From assembly GCA_000497125.2 (NCBI GenBank), contig CM035316.1, forward strand, positions 1,254,001-1,318,000: a stretch of DNA of 64,000 bases, in the 5' to 3' direction. Numbering within the stretch: the first letter of the stretch is position 1; the number at the start of each line of letters is the position of its first letter. Below the pieces are notes generated by a model. It searched no databases. It saw only the letters and a list, made by a program, of their open reading frames with translations, and had not been told where the DNA came from. Positions 11,182 to 23,962 of the stretch are shown piece by piece. Both the position numbers and the translations under genes were made by a program. This DNA is from Spironucleus salmonicida (Eukaryota; Fornicata; Diplomonadida; Hexamitidae).

Positions 11182-12783
11182 ATGCTATTTGAGGGTTAAA
11201 AATCTGAGGATACCGTTCCAGCAAGTATAATAGATATCACTAAAGAAATATAAACATCAGATGACGAATAAAATATACTATTAGGAGGAAGATCTCCCTT
11301 CATAACTATATTAGACTTGGCGTATAAATAACTACTTTCTTTTCTAATTACATCAGTTACATTGTTTTTAACGCCTTTTATGATCACCAAGGCTATTCCA
11401 AACAATGAAGCAGCATTAGGTGCACTTGCTGTTGCTGCTCCATTTGAGTATCTGTCTTAAATGTTTGGATGGTTTATAGCGGTAGGTGGTAGTGCCACTA
11501 TTAGTTATTTAGTAGGGCAAAATAATATAGAAGGTGCGAAATTAGTTTTAGTACAATTAATCGCACTTAGTTTTATTATTGCTATTTTATTGGCAGTTAT
11601 TTTGCTCCCTAGCTTGAAAAGCTTGCTTTTACTTTTAATTGACGCAACTTAAGGGCAATTAGTGTTGTCCCTTTGCTATAGTTATATTGTTCCATTTATT
11701 TCTGGTGCTATCTTTGTTATGTTGTTTTTCTGTGTATTAGCTGTTTTCATGGGAACTGGATAAATGACAATGTATATGATTCTTTCTGCTGGTCAATAGA
11801 TTTTATATATTTGTATATTGTGTCCTTGTTTCTTGTTCTTAACGAATCTTGGAATTGCAGGTGCTAGTTTAGCCTTTATACTATCTTTTATACCATCAAT
11901 AATAGTAGGCGTTATATTTCTTCAAAAGAAAGGAGAAATTAACTTTGATTTCAAATTATTATTTAAAATAAGAACATTCTAGTATCTCAAAAAAGTTGCC
12001 GGTGTTGGTGGTATAGACTTGATTGCCTCTGCATCTGGTATTATTGTTTTAGGAACTATCTAAACGCTTATTACTAAAATAGCTCTAAGATATGCTGAAT
12101 AGGTTCCTGACAATGAGAAGAAGTCTATATATGAATAGGTTTTGGCAGCTTGGGGATGCCTTAGTAAAATTTACGGTGTAGTGGTTGGACTTTGTTACAA
12201 TACAACTGGAAGTTATTTAACTGCAGCAAGCTATGCAATTGGAGCTAAAAGATATGCTAGATTTTATTAACTGACTGTACTCATTTGTGTAATTACTTGT
12301 GTTTTCATATTGATAATTACTCTTATAGTACTTGGAATAGCCCCATACATTGCAGTAATTTTTTCTAAATTAGAATTCTATGTTGATCTTAGCACGACAA
12401 TAATTCGTATTTTCTGTATTACAGGTCTTATTTTACCACTGTAGTTCATTGTCACAACTTTTTGTTAAGCTGCAGATTATATAGTATTAGGCCTCATCGT
12501 AGCTTTTATCACATAAATCTTATTGCTACCAGTTCTGTTTATAACAATATATTTTTCAACTAAATCTTTACCTGTCGAGCTAAATTTTATCATATCAATG
12601 ACGAGCTTTAATATTAATGATGTTATTTCAGGTATTATTAGTGTTATTGTTATGTGTATTTCACTTAAAAAGTTTACTGGGAAGCACAATATTACAATGA
12701 CATTGAAGTTAGCATTTGCTAAAACTGATTTAGTGGATTCATTAGAGTTAAATGAAACTGAAATTTCTACCTCTTAGTACTGA
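11182..12783 (+). CDS. MATE-family multidrug/toxin efflux transporter (533 aa)
   Basis: A polytopic membrane protein with about twelve hydrophobic segments in two similar halves, as in MATE (multi-antimicrobial extrusion) transporters, which export organic cations in exchange for Na+ or H+. Family-like positions are the first helix pair followed by EYLSQMFGWFIAVGGSATIS (residues 88-107), SYLVGQNNIEGA, and the second-half counterpart SYLTAASYAIGAKRYA. The first 55 residues are hydrophilic and cytoplasmic, containing LLGGRSPF. The start at 11182 begins the hydrophilic tail; later ATGs would cut into the first helix. Expected location is the plasma membrane or a vacuole. The short gap (42 bases) to the next gene suggests compact transcription signals. 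Confidence 0.9.
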
Positions 12784-12825
12784 ATATTAATATATTAATA
12801 TATTATATTTGTTATATATTAGAAA

Positions 12826-13266
12826 ATGTATAGAACAAATAAAACTGCAATATCAATCTAACGATCTTTAAACAACCCTTTTGAGTCTAACTTTAACCCA
12901 CTATAATTTGATCCAAACTTAGTATAGTAAGATCAAAATCAGAAAAAATTTTATAATAATATTCACACATTAAAAATATAAAATGATATTTTAAAGCAGT
13001 ATAGAACAACTAATTTAAAACTAAATATTGTTGGAAAAGTAATTGATCCTATAGTAAAAAAGAACTTCCAGTAAACTTTATAGTATGAAAAATATGTAAA
13101 GGAAACATTCAGAAAACCAGAGAGAAAATTCCATTAAAACCCACAATAAAGTTAAGTGTCAGATAGGTAATTATAAGACAATTTTACATTATATAGATTA
13201 AATAGACCACAAATAAAGTAAGTTATTTTAGAGGATATCAAATTAGAAGATTTTGATGATGAATGA
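12826..13266 (+). CDS. Small basic, Asn/Gln-rich protein of unknown function (146 aa)
   Basis: Not recognised. The protein (MYRTNKTAISIQ to KLEDFDDE) is rich in Asn, Gln, Lys and Arg, probably disordered at the N-terminus, with an acidic last ten residues. Gln is encoded mainly by TAA/TAG. There is no membrane segment. Its stop overlaps the start of the next gene by about ten bases, in a different frame, so the two are packed unusually tightly. Confidence 0.6.
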
Positions 13267-14155
13267 CAATTTTCCTAATCACTCATATTTAAAAGGATTG
13301 ATAAATCCTTAAATATTTTTCTTCTTTGCAAATACTTAAAACTCAGTTTCTAAGTCCTCAACCTATAGCCGAAGTCTGGTAGCACTTACTGGCGGTCTTG
13401 GAGAAGATTTTTAATCATTTCTTAGAGAATTGCCAATAGCAGCTTCGGCAATTTATCCAGGCGTATATACAACAGAGTAAAATAATTTTTTATCTGGAAT
13501 AACTAATGGTGGTACTGGAGTAGCATATCTAAATATTGGTCGCTATGTTTATTAATTACCTGATTTATTAATAGAACTTTAATTAGTTGCTCGAGTAGGA
13601 AAATTTGGATATTTCGGTTATTATTTGTTTTGTATAGGGGCGGTGTTGTTATACTTTATTATTGACTCGAGCATCTTTTTCGATAGAGTCATTTTTTATT
13701 TGCTATATGAGTATATTATTATTCAATACCTTTGTTATAGTAAATATTAATTCAAATCTGATAATTAAGTAAGTCACTTATATCAAATAGTTAAATAATG
13801 TTAGTTATATATGTGCTTATATGATAGTGTTATTTCTTAACAATATTAATCTTTAAAAATATATGCTATATTTTTTATTAAAAATATTTTCTTATTCATA
13901 GTTCCTCATTTCATTTTTATAATTTCTCTATTTTCACGGCAACTAACTATATTGTAGAATTAGATTTATAAATAAGCATAAATTGAAAACATTTAGTTAC
14001 TTTATTATCGTGATTATACCTTAAGTCTATTAGGCAGTAGATTATTTCGTAACGTTTACATAATGATTAGATAATAAAATAAACAAAATTTCATCATATT
14101 AGTCGATATTTTAATATATATTCTAAAAATTTATCATGTCTTAAACTATATATGA
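13256..14155 (+). CDS. Membrane-associated protein of unknown function (299 aa)
   Basis: Starts with tandem ATGs at 13256 and 13259 inside the end of the preceding gene. The N-terminal 85 residues are soluble, with a Gly-rich patch SGITNGGTGVAYL. A strongly hydrophobic segment follows (YFGYYLFCIGAVLLYFIID) and another near residues 210-230 (FFIKNIFLFIVPHFIFIISL). The segment ARVGKFGYFGYYLF faintly recalls PEX11-type peroxisome proteins, but diplomonads lack known peroxisomes and I do not assign it. The frame is open for 300 codons in AT-rich DNA with only TGA as stop, which supports a real gene. Confidence 0.6.
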
Positions 14156-14266
14156 GTGGTAACAGGTTATAGTACGACAAATTAAAATAATACTTTTTGA
14201 CAATTTATATTATTTTTATTATTATATAATTGATAATAATATTCCATTTCGTTCCGCAAAAATTAC

Positions 14267-17200
14267 ATGCAGGTAAATATAATTTTTATTGATACTGAAA
14301 ATGAACATACACTAGTTAAGCCCTTCCTTACATCAGTTTCTCGTATGGAAATTCCCAAGCTTTTTATTTTATCACCAAATTATACACATGATGAAATAAA
14401 GTTCAACCAAAATACTACAACTTTGTAAGAAAAATTGTAAGAAATTAGAAATTTTGCAGATACAGTTGCAACAGTACCTTTTAAACAGCCTAAAAAGACT
14501 TTAGACTACTAAATTTAAAAAACAACAATTCTCATTCATAATTTTGGTGTATGTGAAGCTGCTAAGCGTGAAATTGATCAGATTTACAGTGAAAATTAAT
14601 CAAATTTCTAGACATTATTAAAGGAGTGGGAGGTAAATTGTAATTAACTTATGACTACTTATCATGAGAATAACGAAGTTATCAATGAAATTCCAGAGTT
14701 ACCTATTTATACATCCCCTAAAACAGTATAGGAAATCTTTTTTGATTCATGTGTTGAGCTAAAATTATCTATCAGTGGTTATGTTTAGTTATTTGATGAT
14801 GCTTAGATTTCTGAATATAATAAGGATTAAAATTTTGTTGATTTAATGACTAAAATTGGTATGTAGATGTATAGTTTACCCAAACCTAGTTTATTCAACG
14901 AAATTGAGCTTTTTACATATATTTTTAATCCTTACTAAGAGCGTAAACTCGTTGATACCAAACCTTTTATCCGTATACCTGAAAAAGTTGATGAAATCGA
15001 AGATCCTAAAAAGAAAAAGAAACAACCTGTGAAAAAGCGTAAAGAAGAGGGATTTTTTGGTGCAGATGGCACGATTCTTTTCAACAAGGCGTTCAAGTTC
15101 ATTGTTGAACAAAGCTTTTAGAAATAAAAGTCTGATGATTTATTGATATAAACAGGTCCCACATTCCAAATAAGAAATTTTGGTAAGTTCGTAAAGTTCT
15201 TTTAAAATGCTGAAGGTTTACCTTAAGTAAGTAGTATAGGAGCAAAAGAAGAGAAGTAATTTCTTACTCTATGTAAAACTAAATTTGACGATAATATTTT
15301 GGATTAAAATAAGTTCAGTGAAGTGGTTAACGTAATTGATAAGTTAGGCCAATCTGGAGATTTATATGTACAGTGGTTAAAGACCAATAAAGTAATAACT
15401 GTTGGAGATGTCGGTGAAACACCTGCATTGCGTTATATGAATTATTTCTAAGCTGATAAAACAAAAGTCACTGATTGTAGAATTATTGAGAATATCGACA
15501 AAAAACCACCAAAACCTGCAAAAGGAATGGAAAACATGGTTTGGATGTGTAAATGTGTCAATTTATTTGAAAGTAGAACTAGTTATTTAACAAGAATATT
15601 AGATAATACTTTTAAAACCTGTCTTTTGGAGTAAAGCAACTTATTAACAGAAGTACCAGAATAGGATTTATCAGTATATAACAGTTAGTTGGATTAAATT
15701 TCTTTCAATGAATAAAATAATATTTCATCGATTATGGAAGCATTAATTATGTAATTAGAAGCCCCAAAAACTAATTCTGAAGTTTAAGCACCTTAACCAA
15801 AATCACGTTCTGCGTCTGCTAAAAAAATTATAGAAAAATAAGCAAAGCCAGATAAGAACGCTCCACCACCCCCATAAATACCTTTAGACGAATTAAATCT
15901 TTTTGGAATTACATAAAAAGATATGGCGATTTTTAATCTCACAACTGACTACAACAACTCACCAGTTTAAATCCCAGAGCTCTTTGTAAAGTCTCTTTTT
16001 GGTATTACTCCACCAACTAAAACAACTTTCACCGAAATTAATACATAAATTTCAGATTAAGGCCTTTAAATAATTGAAATAAACAACAAAACTGAAATTG
16101 CAGCTACAACTTTCGAGTAAACTTTTTTGGAAAAAGCTCAGAAACATGATTTGCGCTTACTTGATTACCATACAGAAAAAATATCTCAATTTAAATCATT
16201 GCTTAAATGCCAAATTTAACGTTAAAAACGTGAGGAATTTGAGCAAAAAAGAACCGAAAATTAAGAAATTGAACCTGAAAATTTGGAACTATCGGTTCAA
16301 GAGCTTGCCATTGCAGGTAACTATGACGAGTATATAGAGGAAGACATCAACGTTAACCAGCCATTTGATTTCCAAAGCAAATATTTTGCGAATTTCTGCA
16401 ATAAATATGAATCTTTATCGACCAGAAATGAGCTTTTTTCGCTTATCAGTGACCTGCTCGCATATGACTAGAATTGCGACGAAGACACGAAATTGTTCAA
16501 AATTAGAAACGAAGAATTCCAAAAAATTCAAATGCTCTAAAACGGCAATGAACTATTTTCACTGTTCTAAAACAGCGTTCCGCGTCTGTTTCAAACAGTT
16601 CCGTAATTCACAATTTGGGTAAACAACAGCATCGTTCAGAGCACGATTTTGAGCAACGACCTGCTTCCAGTTCCTGTTAAAATCTTGCACAGATTTTTCC
16701 TACCAAGACTAAGTCTATAGAGCGACATTTTGACTGAAAACAGCCAGCCTATCTTCCCAAGCTAAAATGACAAAATCGACATTTCTGCTTACAGCGGAAA
16801 TTTTATGGTGTTTAATTTATATAATAGTAATATATAAGAAACAATCGATTCGATTTACGGAAATATCTAATTGAAGCGGAACTATCACGAGCAGATCTCA
16901 GAGGCCGAACTAGAAGACTTAAGGGCCTCATTTGCGAGCACGGCGTCTGCGAAGAGCAACAGCAGAGCAAAATCGAACGACAAGAAGAAGAAAGAGCAAC
17001 CAGTGGAGCTGCAGCTTCCCGAGATAGTTCCTGAAGACCAACGGGATAAGAACATTTACTACTTCAACAAATACGTCGAAAAACAGTTTGAGGGTCTCAA
17101 TTTCGCTGGTTTGGACACAAAATTGGTCACAGGAAAGGTCGTTTTGGCGCTGAATTAGCTGCCAGATTTCGATATTTCCGTTCCCAGTATAGCACCGCAT

Positions 17201-20200
17201 TTCGATTTCCTGCCGGCCAAAACGTAAAATTATCGAATTAGTGATATAAGCGGTTTAGGGGTCAGTTTCATCGATAATGAGGTCTCAAAAGGTGGAATTA
17301 AGCACACTATTTTCAACCCCAACGCAGAAGTCGTTTAAATCAGAATTACACCTTACGAATTTTCAAATTTTGATGATATAACGATTTCTGTCCCTGAAAT
17401 ATAAACACCAGAATATGATATAACGGACATTATCTCAGGTTTATCTGAGACGAATCCTGATGCTTTAGTTTTTCCTGAATTGCCAGATACAGCTGATATG
17501 AACCCCAAATAATTGAAGCAAATTAAGGATAATGAGGCACAGCAGCTGTAGGAGCACAAAAAACGCAAAAAACGCGTCTAGGAGCTAGCAGAGGCTGCAG
17601 TAAAGGTCCAAGAGTCGCGTAAAGAGAAACTAAACGCTTTTGTCGACAGCAAAGTGCACTACAAAAGAGCAACGAAGTCGAGAGCCTCAGCAACGATTGC
17701 GGCCTCTAATATCAGAATTTATTACGACAATTCCGAATTTCTTATGAGCCAGAAAGACCTGCAAATTAAAGCTGATATCGACAAAAACTGCCTCTAAATA
17801 ACCAAATTTTACAAAAACGTGCGCTTTGACTAGCTAGGCGAGCTTGACTATACTCTCAAAAATAACGAGCAGAACATGCTTTTAGAGGTCAAATTGCACG
17901 TTCCGCAGGAGCAGCACACAAATTATTCTGATATAATGGTTTCCTACGAAATCAACGCCGAAAACGTCGTATGCAGCGTTTCTGTGGCGACACCAAAATT
18001 CGAAACTTTGAACTTCGAGTTATTGCACCAAAACCTCAACGAAATTTCGCTTCAATTTTGTGAAGTTGCGCCAAAATCGACGATTTTGAGCAATTCTGGA
18101 ACGCAATTTGTAGAGGAGGAGAAGAACTATTTCGCGAAATCGGCCGTGCAGCGAATTTTGGACGACGAAATGGCAAATGGGGAGCTGTTCAGCCTGGACT
18201 CATATCACTATTTCCCGCAGCTGCACCAAGGGTCCAGAACGTTCAATTATTACATTAACAGGACCGGAATCCTGCGATTTGCGCGGTTTTCGGTGCATTT
18301 GGACCAGATGGCATTCAAAAATTTGCTTAAATCGCCCAAAGAGCCTTACAGCTCTCAGGATTACTTCTACAACGTAATTCAGTCGATTCACACCACCGAG
18401 GCCCAGATTCAGGCCCAAAATCCCGGATTTTACGCAAAATAGATCAAATCCGCCTTAAAAGGCTAAAATGCAGCTTCCACTCTGCTAATTCTCCCGTTCA
18501 ACATTTCGATTTTCCACTCCGAAAACGACATTTTCAACGTAATTTTAACTCACGAAGAGCAGTGTGATATGCTAAGGCTCAAAAAGCACTCGGCGACGTT
18601 CTACTACGCAGATTCGTTTGAAATTTCCTGCAACAACGAAAACGAGCCAATTTTTGCAATTTCGGCAGCAGAAAAAACACCTGAAACCCTCAATTAGCCT
18701 ACTCTCAAAGATGCGTATTCGTACACTTTGAGGAGCCCCAAAATGTACGGCCCGGGCCTCGAATTACGCGTTTCTGAGCCCATTTCGCCCTTCTAAACGC
18801 GCCCACGCGACCCCTGTGAATTCCAACCGGACAGATCTGCGATTTTGCGCGAGAACGAGAAACCAGCCAAATCGCTAATTTTCTTTGCAGAAAACTCAAA
18901 ATCTCCAAAAATTGAGGAAATTCTGAACAATCGAATTCAAAATCTACTTTTCACTCCTAATTTTTCTACTCAAGAAATCGCGATTTTCCTCCAATTTTCG
19001 AATTCTGAGAGCCAAATCCTGAGTTCTCTGGTTCTTGCGGACGAGAAAAAGCAGACGCTCACTACGATTTTCACACAAAATTCGCTCAAAATCGAGCAGC
19101 TCTTCCTCGCTGACATTGATACGTCCCTGAGCTCGCTTTTGGCCTCTCTGGCCAAGTTCAAAGTGCCCGAATTCCTGCAAATTCGGCTCAAACGGCCCTT
19201 CGTGGAGACGAATTTGAGCAGTTTGAAGGAGTTCAAAGACGTCGCCGGGCGTCAGCTGAGCTTCGCGCAGAGCGAGAATTCGGAACTGATATAACGTAAT
19301 TTGCCCTGTCCGAGTCAAGTTTTGCGCTCTGCACGAAAGGTCGAAAACGCGCTAAAAATCGACTTTTCTGGTCGATTTTCGGCCTAAACGAACTACTGGG
19401 CGACGCCTGAGGGCTGTCTGTTCGATTCTCAAGACGCTGAAAATTCGGCTTATTGGGCAAAAATTGAAGCGAATGAGGCGGTTTGCGAGCAGAATTTGAA
19501 CGAAAATTACCACTTTTAGAAGCGCTACGTCGCGAGTGCGAATGTGAGCGGAAATCTCGTCAAGAAGATTTTGGCTAATTACGAAAAAACGACTTTGCCG
19601 CGCAAATTGGCGCAGATTCCGCAGAAAACGCTTCCTTTGCATGAAATTAAACCTATTACAAGGACTATTCGGCAGCTGGACAAGGAGGCTATTGTTTCGG
19701 CGTCGATTTAGGAGAACTACGCTCTCGCGGGCTTCAATTAAGAGGTGATTGAGCGTGAGGGCGGCACGCTCAGGAAAACTAAAAATTCCAGTTTAAAGCC
19801 CAAAATGGAGTGTAGAACGCTGCTGGTTTAGCCGAATAGTATACGGTTAGAATTTAGCACGGATGAAATTGAAGAATTTAGGACTAAAAATAAAAATAAG
19901 TCTTATTTCACTGTTTTTTACACTGTTTTCTGCAGAAATACTGGCAGAGAAAGCCTGCATGTTAGATGGGATAGGAATGTCATCATGGATACAAGTATTT
20001 TTAATGTGCTAATACCTATGAAAAGTGGTGGTTTGCCTGCTGGTTTAGGTGTCGAATGCTGTATTGAGTTCAGAATCAAATTAGACATTGAAGATGGGGA
20101 AACGCTTGATGCGCTTGTTTTAAAGACTGAAGAAGAATTAATTAGCGTTCCTATCAGTATTTGGATTGGAGAGAAATAAGAGACAATAATTATTGACTAG

Positions 20201-20509
20201 AGGCCACCTAGAAGCATTAGTTAAATGGGCATGGATATCCAAAATTAGCTGAAATTTAGCTAGGGAGATCTTGTCAAAACTGACACAATCCAGCCAGAAG
20301 TTATAGAATTTGGTAATGGGCAAGAGGCGGATTGTCAGGAAGATATTATATATGATAATTATGACATCCCAGAGATGGCGGAACAGTACAATGATGCAGA
20401 TGTAATTCACAATCAAAATTATGACTAAGAAAAAGATATTGAGAATATCAACACTGAATCTGGAAATTTTGAGAGTTTTGAGAGGCTAGACGAAGATATG
20501 AATGACTGA
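14267..20509 (+). CDS. Giant probable axonemal protein, SPAG17/CFAP-like (2080 aa)
   Basis: One uninterrupted frame of 2081 codons. The N-terminal third is soluble and mixed, with a Lys-rich linker (KKKKKQPVKK, near residue 248) and a Pro-rich linker near 532. The middle has charged helical stretches (KKRKKRVQELAEAA near 1090). The C-terminal 250 residues have beta-sandwich-like segments (SYFTVFYTVFCRNTGRESL, ISVPISIWIGEK) such as ASH/MSP-type domains of ciliary proteins, then an acidic tail. Large proteins with helical arrays, Lys/Pro linkers and terminal ASH-like domains include SPAG17/PF6 and other central-apparatus proteins; that placement is inference. Composition changes strongly: roughly 16.8-19.7 kb is GC-rich, both ends AT-rich, within the same frame. 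The start at 14267 is the first ATG after an AT-rich spacer. Confidence 0.7.
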
Positions 20510-20539
20510 TCATTTTATTTTTACAAAATACGAATCACT

Positions 20540-23500
20540 TCAAAAATACCCACCATGTTTTCTAGTTAAGTGAGCATAACATTATTAAGCTGTAGTAAAA
20601 GTATCTTGGCAAACATAGCAGTTATGTGCTCCACAACAACTACAAGTTACATGGTTACAACCACTAGACTTCTCATATAAGCTTAGACATTTTTTACACT
20701 ACTTGATTCCTAATTAATATATACATTTATGAGATGGGCTGTGCCACGTATTGCATAAGCCGCAAAATTTCAACTTACAGTTTTAGTAAGGGCAGTGTAA
20801 AATAAATGCATCGTCTTTTAAAGGAATTCCTAAATAATGATGCTCCGTGCAATGTCTAAAAATATCGCTACTGAATAAATTTTACTAATAAATTTTTATT
20901 AGTAAATCTTTAACTTAATCAAAAATCGAAAAAACTACTTAACCTATTTACACAATAGGATATAATGTAAATTCATCTCCAATAGTAGTAATAGTATCCT
21001 TTGCTTTATAAGAAATCATATTTGAGTATGGCTTCTTATATTACGTTTGTATATCGTCTAGAGCACAAGTTAAGCAGATCTCAAAAAATTACGGAAAATC
21101 ATCTTGACTAGTATTTAAAATACAATTAGGTGCATTGACTGGATCATCACAACAATTACAGTTTTAGAGGGAAAAAGTCGAAAAATCTTCAGGTTTTGAT
21201 ATGTTTACAAATTAAAACGTGTTAAACTTACTGTGAACTATTTATGAATTAAGTTTATTAGTTAGGTTCAAAGGTAAACTTGTTTAAATAACTAATTGTG
21301 TCTGGATAATATTATTATCAATCGCAATAAGATTATCTGAAAAAATGAATTTTTACTAATTTAGTGATTATAAATCCATAACCAGCGATATACTTAGCGT
21401 ATTTTCTGCCAATGCCATTTCTACATAAGAGTTAGAAAGTAAAAGTAAATTATTCCTAGTCAATTTAAAGCAATTAGAAAACTAAGAGAGATTTGAGAAT
21501 TTAGTATCTAGATTGTTCTCGCCTTAAGAGCTAATAGTTACTAAACATTATGAAGATTAAAATTAATGTGTATAATATTATTACCTATCAACAGTAATAA
21601 TAGTTTTACCCACTAAAGGAATCAAATGAATAATTTTATCAAAGTCGTCCTGTATGCTTTGTATAATTTTAACAGATTATACTTATTTCGTACGAATACT
21701 CATATAAACTTATCTGCTACTAGATTAAATAAATATCTATGAATTCTATTAGTCTAGTTAATAATGTGTTAAAATGGCCCAAACAATTGGCTGAGTAATT
21801 TATGTTATAAAACCTTTTGATAATCTAACAATGAAATTAGCAGTTGCACTAACTTACTATAAAATGTAATAATTTTTGCCTAATTTATAAGCAAAGCACT
21901 AATCTGTCAGATAGAATAACGATGGATATTAAATAATTATTCCACAGTTTTAATCAAATATTTATGATTAAATTTATAGTATTTATAAAATATTCATTAT
22001 TTTAGAGTAACTTAACGTTTGTAAAGTGTGCTATATATCTTTACTTGTTATTTTAAACAATTCGGATAAAACAAAAATATCAACAATTATTTAGATATTT
22101 AATCCTAACAATAAACAGTTTATTTTTAACTCTTATGAAGTTAAAGCTAGCAATGGTAAAATAATGCTAATCAAGCAAAATATATCTGATGACTGTGCTG
22201 TAATTTATTATTCTGTTTCAACAAATATTTACGAAAACTCATTAAGCATATAGAGTATAATTAAAATTATAGTATCTTCGACATTACCATGTATTTATAA
22301 TATTTTATCTTTTACTTGAAGCAAGTAATTCATATTTGCAAGTATCCTACAATCAAGTGGCAATAATTGCACTTCTTAAAAATCATATTTACTACTCATT
22401 TCCTATGAAATTAAATCCTTAAAAACCCATGAATAATAAACTTAAACACTAGAAGAAAACGGGGATATCGAAACCTTTACTATAATTCTTTTAGCAAAGC
22501 GTGGTGTATAGAAAATTTCTTAAAATTGTTATTCACCTTAGTTTAAAACTAATGAACAAAAACTTCTTTTATCGGGTAAATCAAATATAAAACTAAATTA
22601 TTAGATTTTTTTAATAATCTAACTTTTAGACGCTATTTTACATTATTAATTTTCAAATTGAAGTATAATATCTGATTCAAGGAGTTAATGAATATCATGA
22701 TCTAAAATACGAGCAGCTCCCATTGCTATAGAAGTTGATGGTTGGAATGCCAATAAAGTTTACTTAACATTACTTTTTACTAAAAATTATTAAATTTTAT
22801 TGCGTAAAGGGCGGCAGTTAATAAACCCTCCTGTTAAAAAAACATAAGTAGGAATTCCAAAACGTTAGAACAAAATATTGATTTATGTTGATACTTAGGT
22901 AATAATATCTTCTAAAATTGTATCAAAAAAGCTTTTATCAAAAAGTAATAATTTCTCATCAGAATCAAAAGCGATACTATCAGAAAGTTAATCGCAATTA
23001 ATCTCAGCAACCTCAACATCAAAGTTATAATTAAATAAATCCAATTAAATAAAATCTTCATCAAATATTGTAGATTTGATTTTTTAAAATGCCTTAATTA
23101 AATATAGTAAATTTCCAGTAACCTACAAACTATTAGTAATAATCTCGAGTACTTTTTAATCTATATAACTACCTCCACAGTTTAATCCACATTATGATAT
23201 TAAAGTTGGTATCTGTTGTTGTTAATTAACTTAAAATATCGAAAAATCAATAGTAGACCCTCCAAAATCAATCAAATAAATTTTTTCCGAAGGTTTTATA
23301 TTTACTTTACTTTCATAAGATATTTACATAAATGCTGCCACAGGTTCTTGCACGGTATAAATGTTTTCTATATTTATTTTAACTTATTTATCTAAATTCG
23401 TTTAGTTATATATATTTAATGCACTTGCAAGGCATTTTCTCATAAAAATTTAATAGTCAGTAGATGCTAATGATGGAATCGTGATTATCCATTAGATTTC

Positions 23501-23908
23501 ATCCTCTGTATTTTATAATATTGCGAATAATTAGTTTACAATTAATAAATACACCGTAGTAAATACTTCTTATGCAGAGAAATTTATCTTACTATCTGTA
23601 ATTTTGAGATCGAAAATATTATTATTATTATTTAAGCTACTTTAGCATAGTTAACGCTTATAGTTTGCAAGGCAAAAATAATTATCTATTTAAGAAGTTG
23701 ATTAATGAATTGCCTTTTGAAAAGATGCATTTTTGCTAGTTAATTTAATAAACTTTGGTTTGCGTTTATTTAATAGTGAAATAAACAAATCTGAAGAAAA
23801 CTTATCATTTGTAGGAAAATTTGTTTAGGAATTATAAGATTAAACAGAACCATCTATATTAATAGAGAACATTGAATTAGAATTTCCTAAATCAATGCTA
23901 ATAATCAT
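20540..23908 (-). CDS. Hsp70-like (HSPA12-type) ATPase fused to IBR/RING2-type zinc fingers (1122 aa)
   Basis: Residues 1-400 are an actin-fold ATPase of the divergent Hsp70/HSPA12 kind: phosphate-1 loop SIDLGNSNS at 4-12, EPVAAF near 187, phosphate-2 loop LIDFGGSTIDFS at 211-222, adenosine loop LTGGFINCRP and QPSTSIAMGAA. A long helical and beta region follows. The last 105 residues contain a Cys/His-rich module with the IBR and RING2 spacing of RBR E3 ligases: CPYQNCKLKFCGLC, then CKKCLSLYEKSSGCNHVTC and CCGAHNCYVC. The Cys of SGC occupies the catalytic position of RING2. No RING1 is evident, though CNCCDDP and CLTC upstream may bind zinc. I checked the frame codon by codon from 22400 to 21660 and found no TGA, so it is one protein. 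Two adjoining genes are excluded unless an unseen intron exists. Confidence 0.8.
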
Positions 23909-23962
23909 TTAAGGAGTGTATATCAAAAATAATGCATATGAATATATATAATTAGTTTGTTA

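Noticed and set aside
12477-12777. Additional frames overlapping the MATE gene
   Set aside because: The transporter frame explains this sequence fully; the others have no features.
13256-14155. PEX11 identity for the 299-aa membrane protein
   Set aside because: Only one short segment resembles the family, and diplomonads are not known to have peroxisomes.
21831-22319. Plus-strand frame of 162 codons opposite the Hsp70-IBR gene
   Set aside because: The minus strand is an uninterrupted coding frame with Hsp70 and IBR motifs across the same bases; the plus frame has no motif and its codons look like a shadow.
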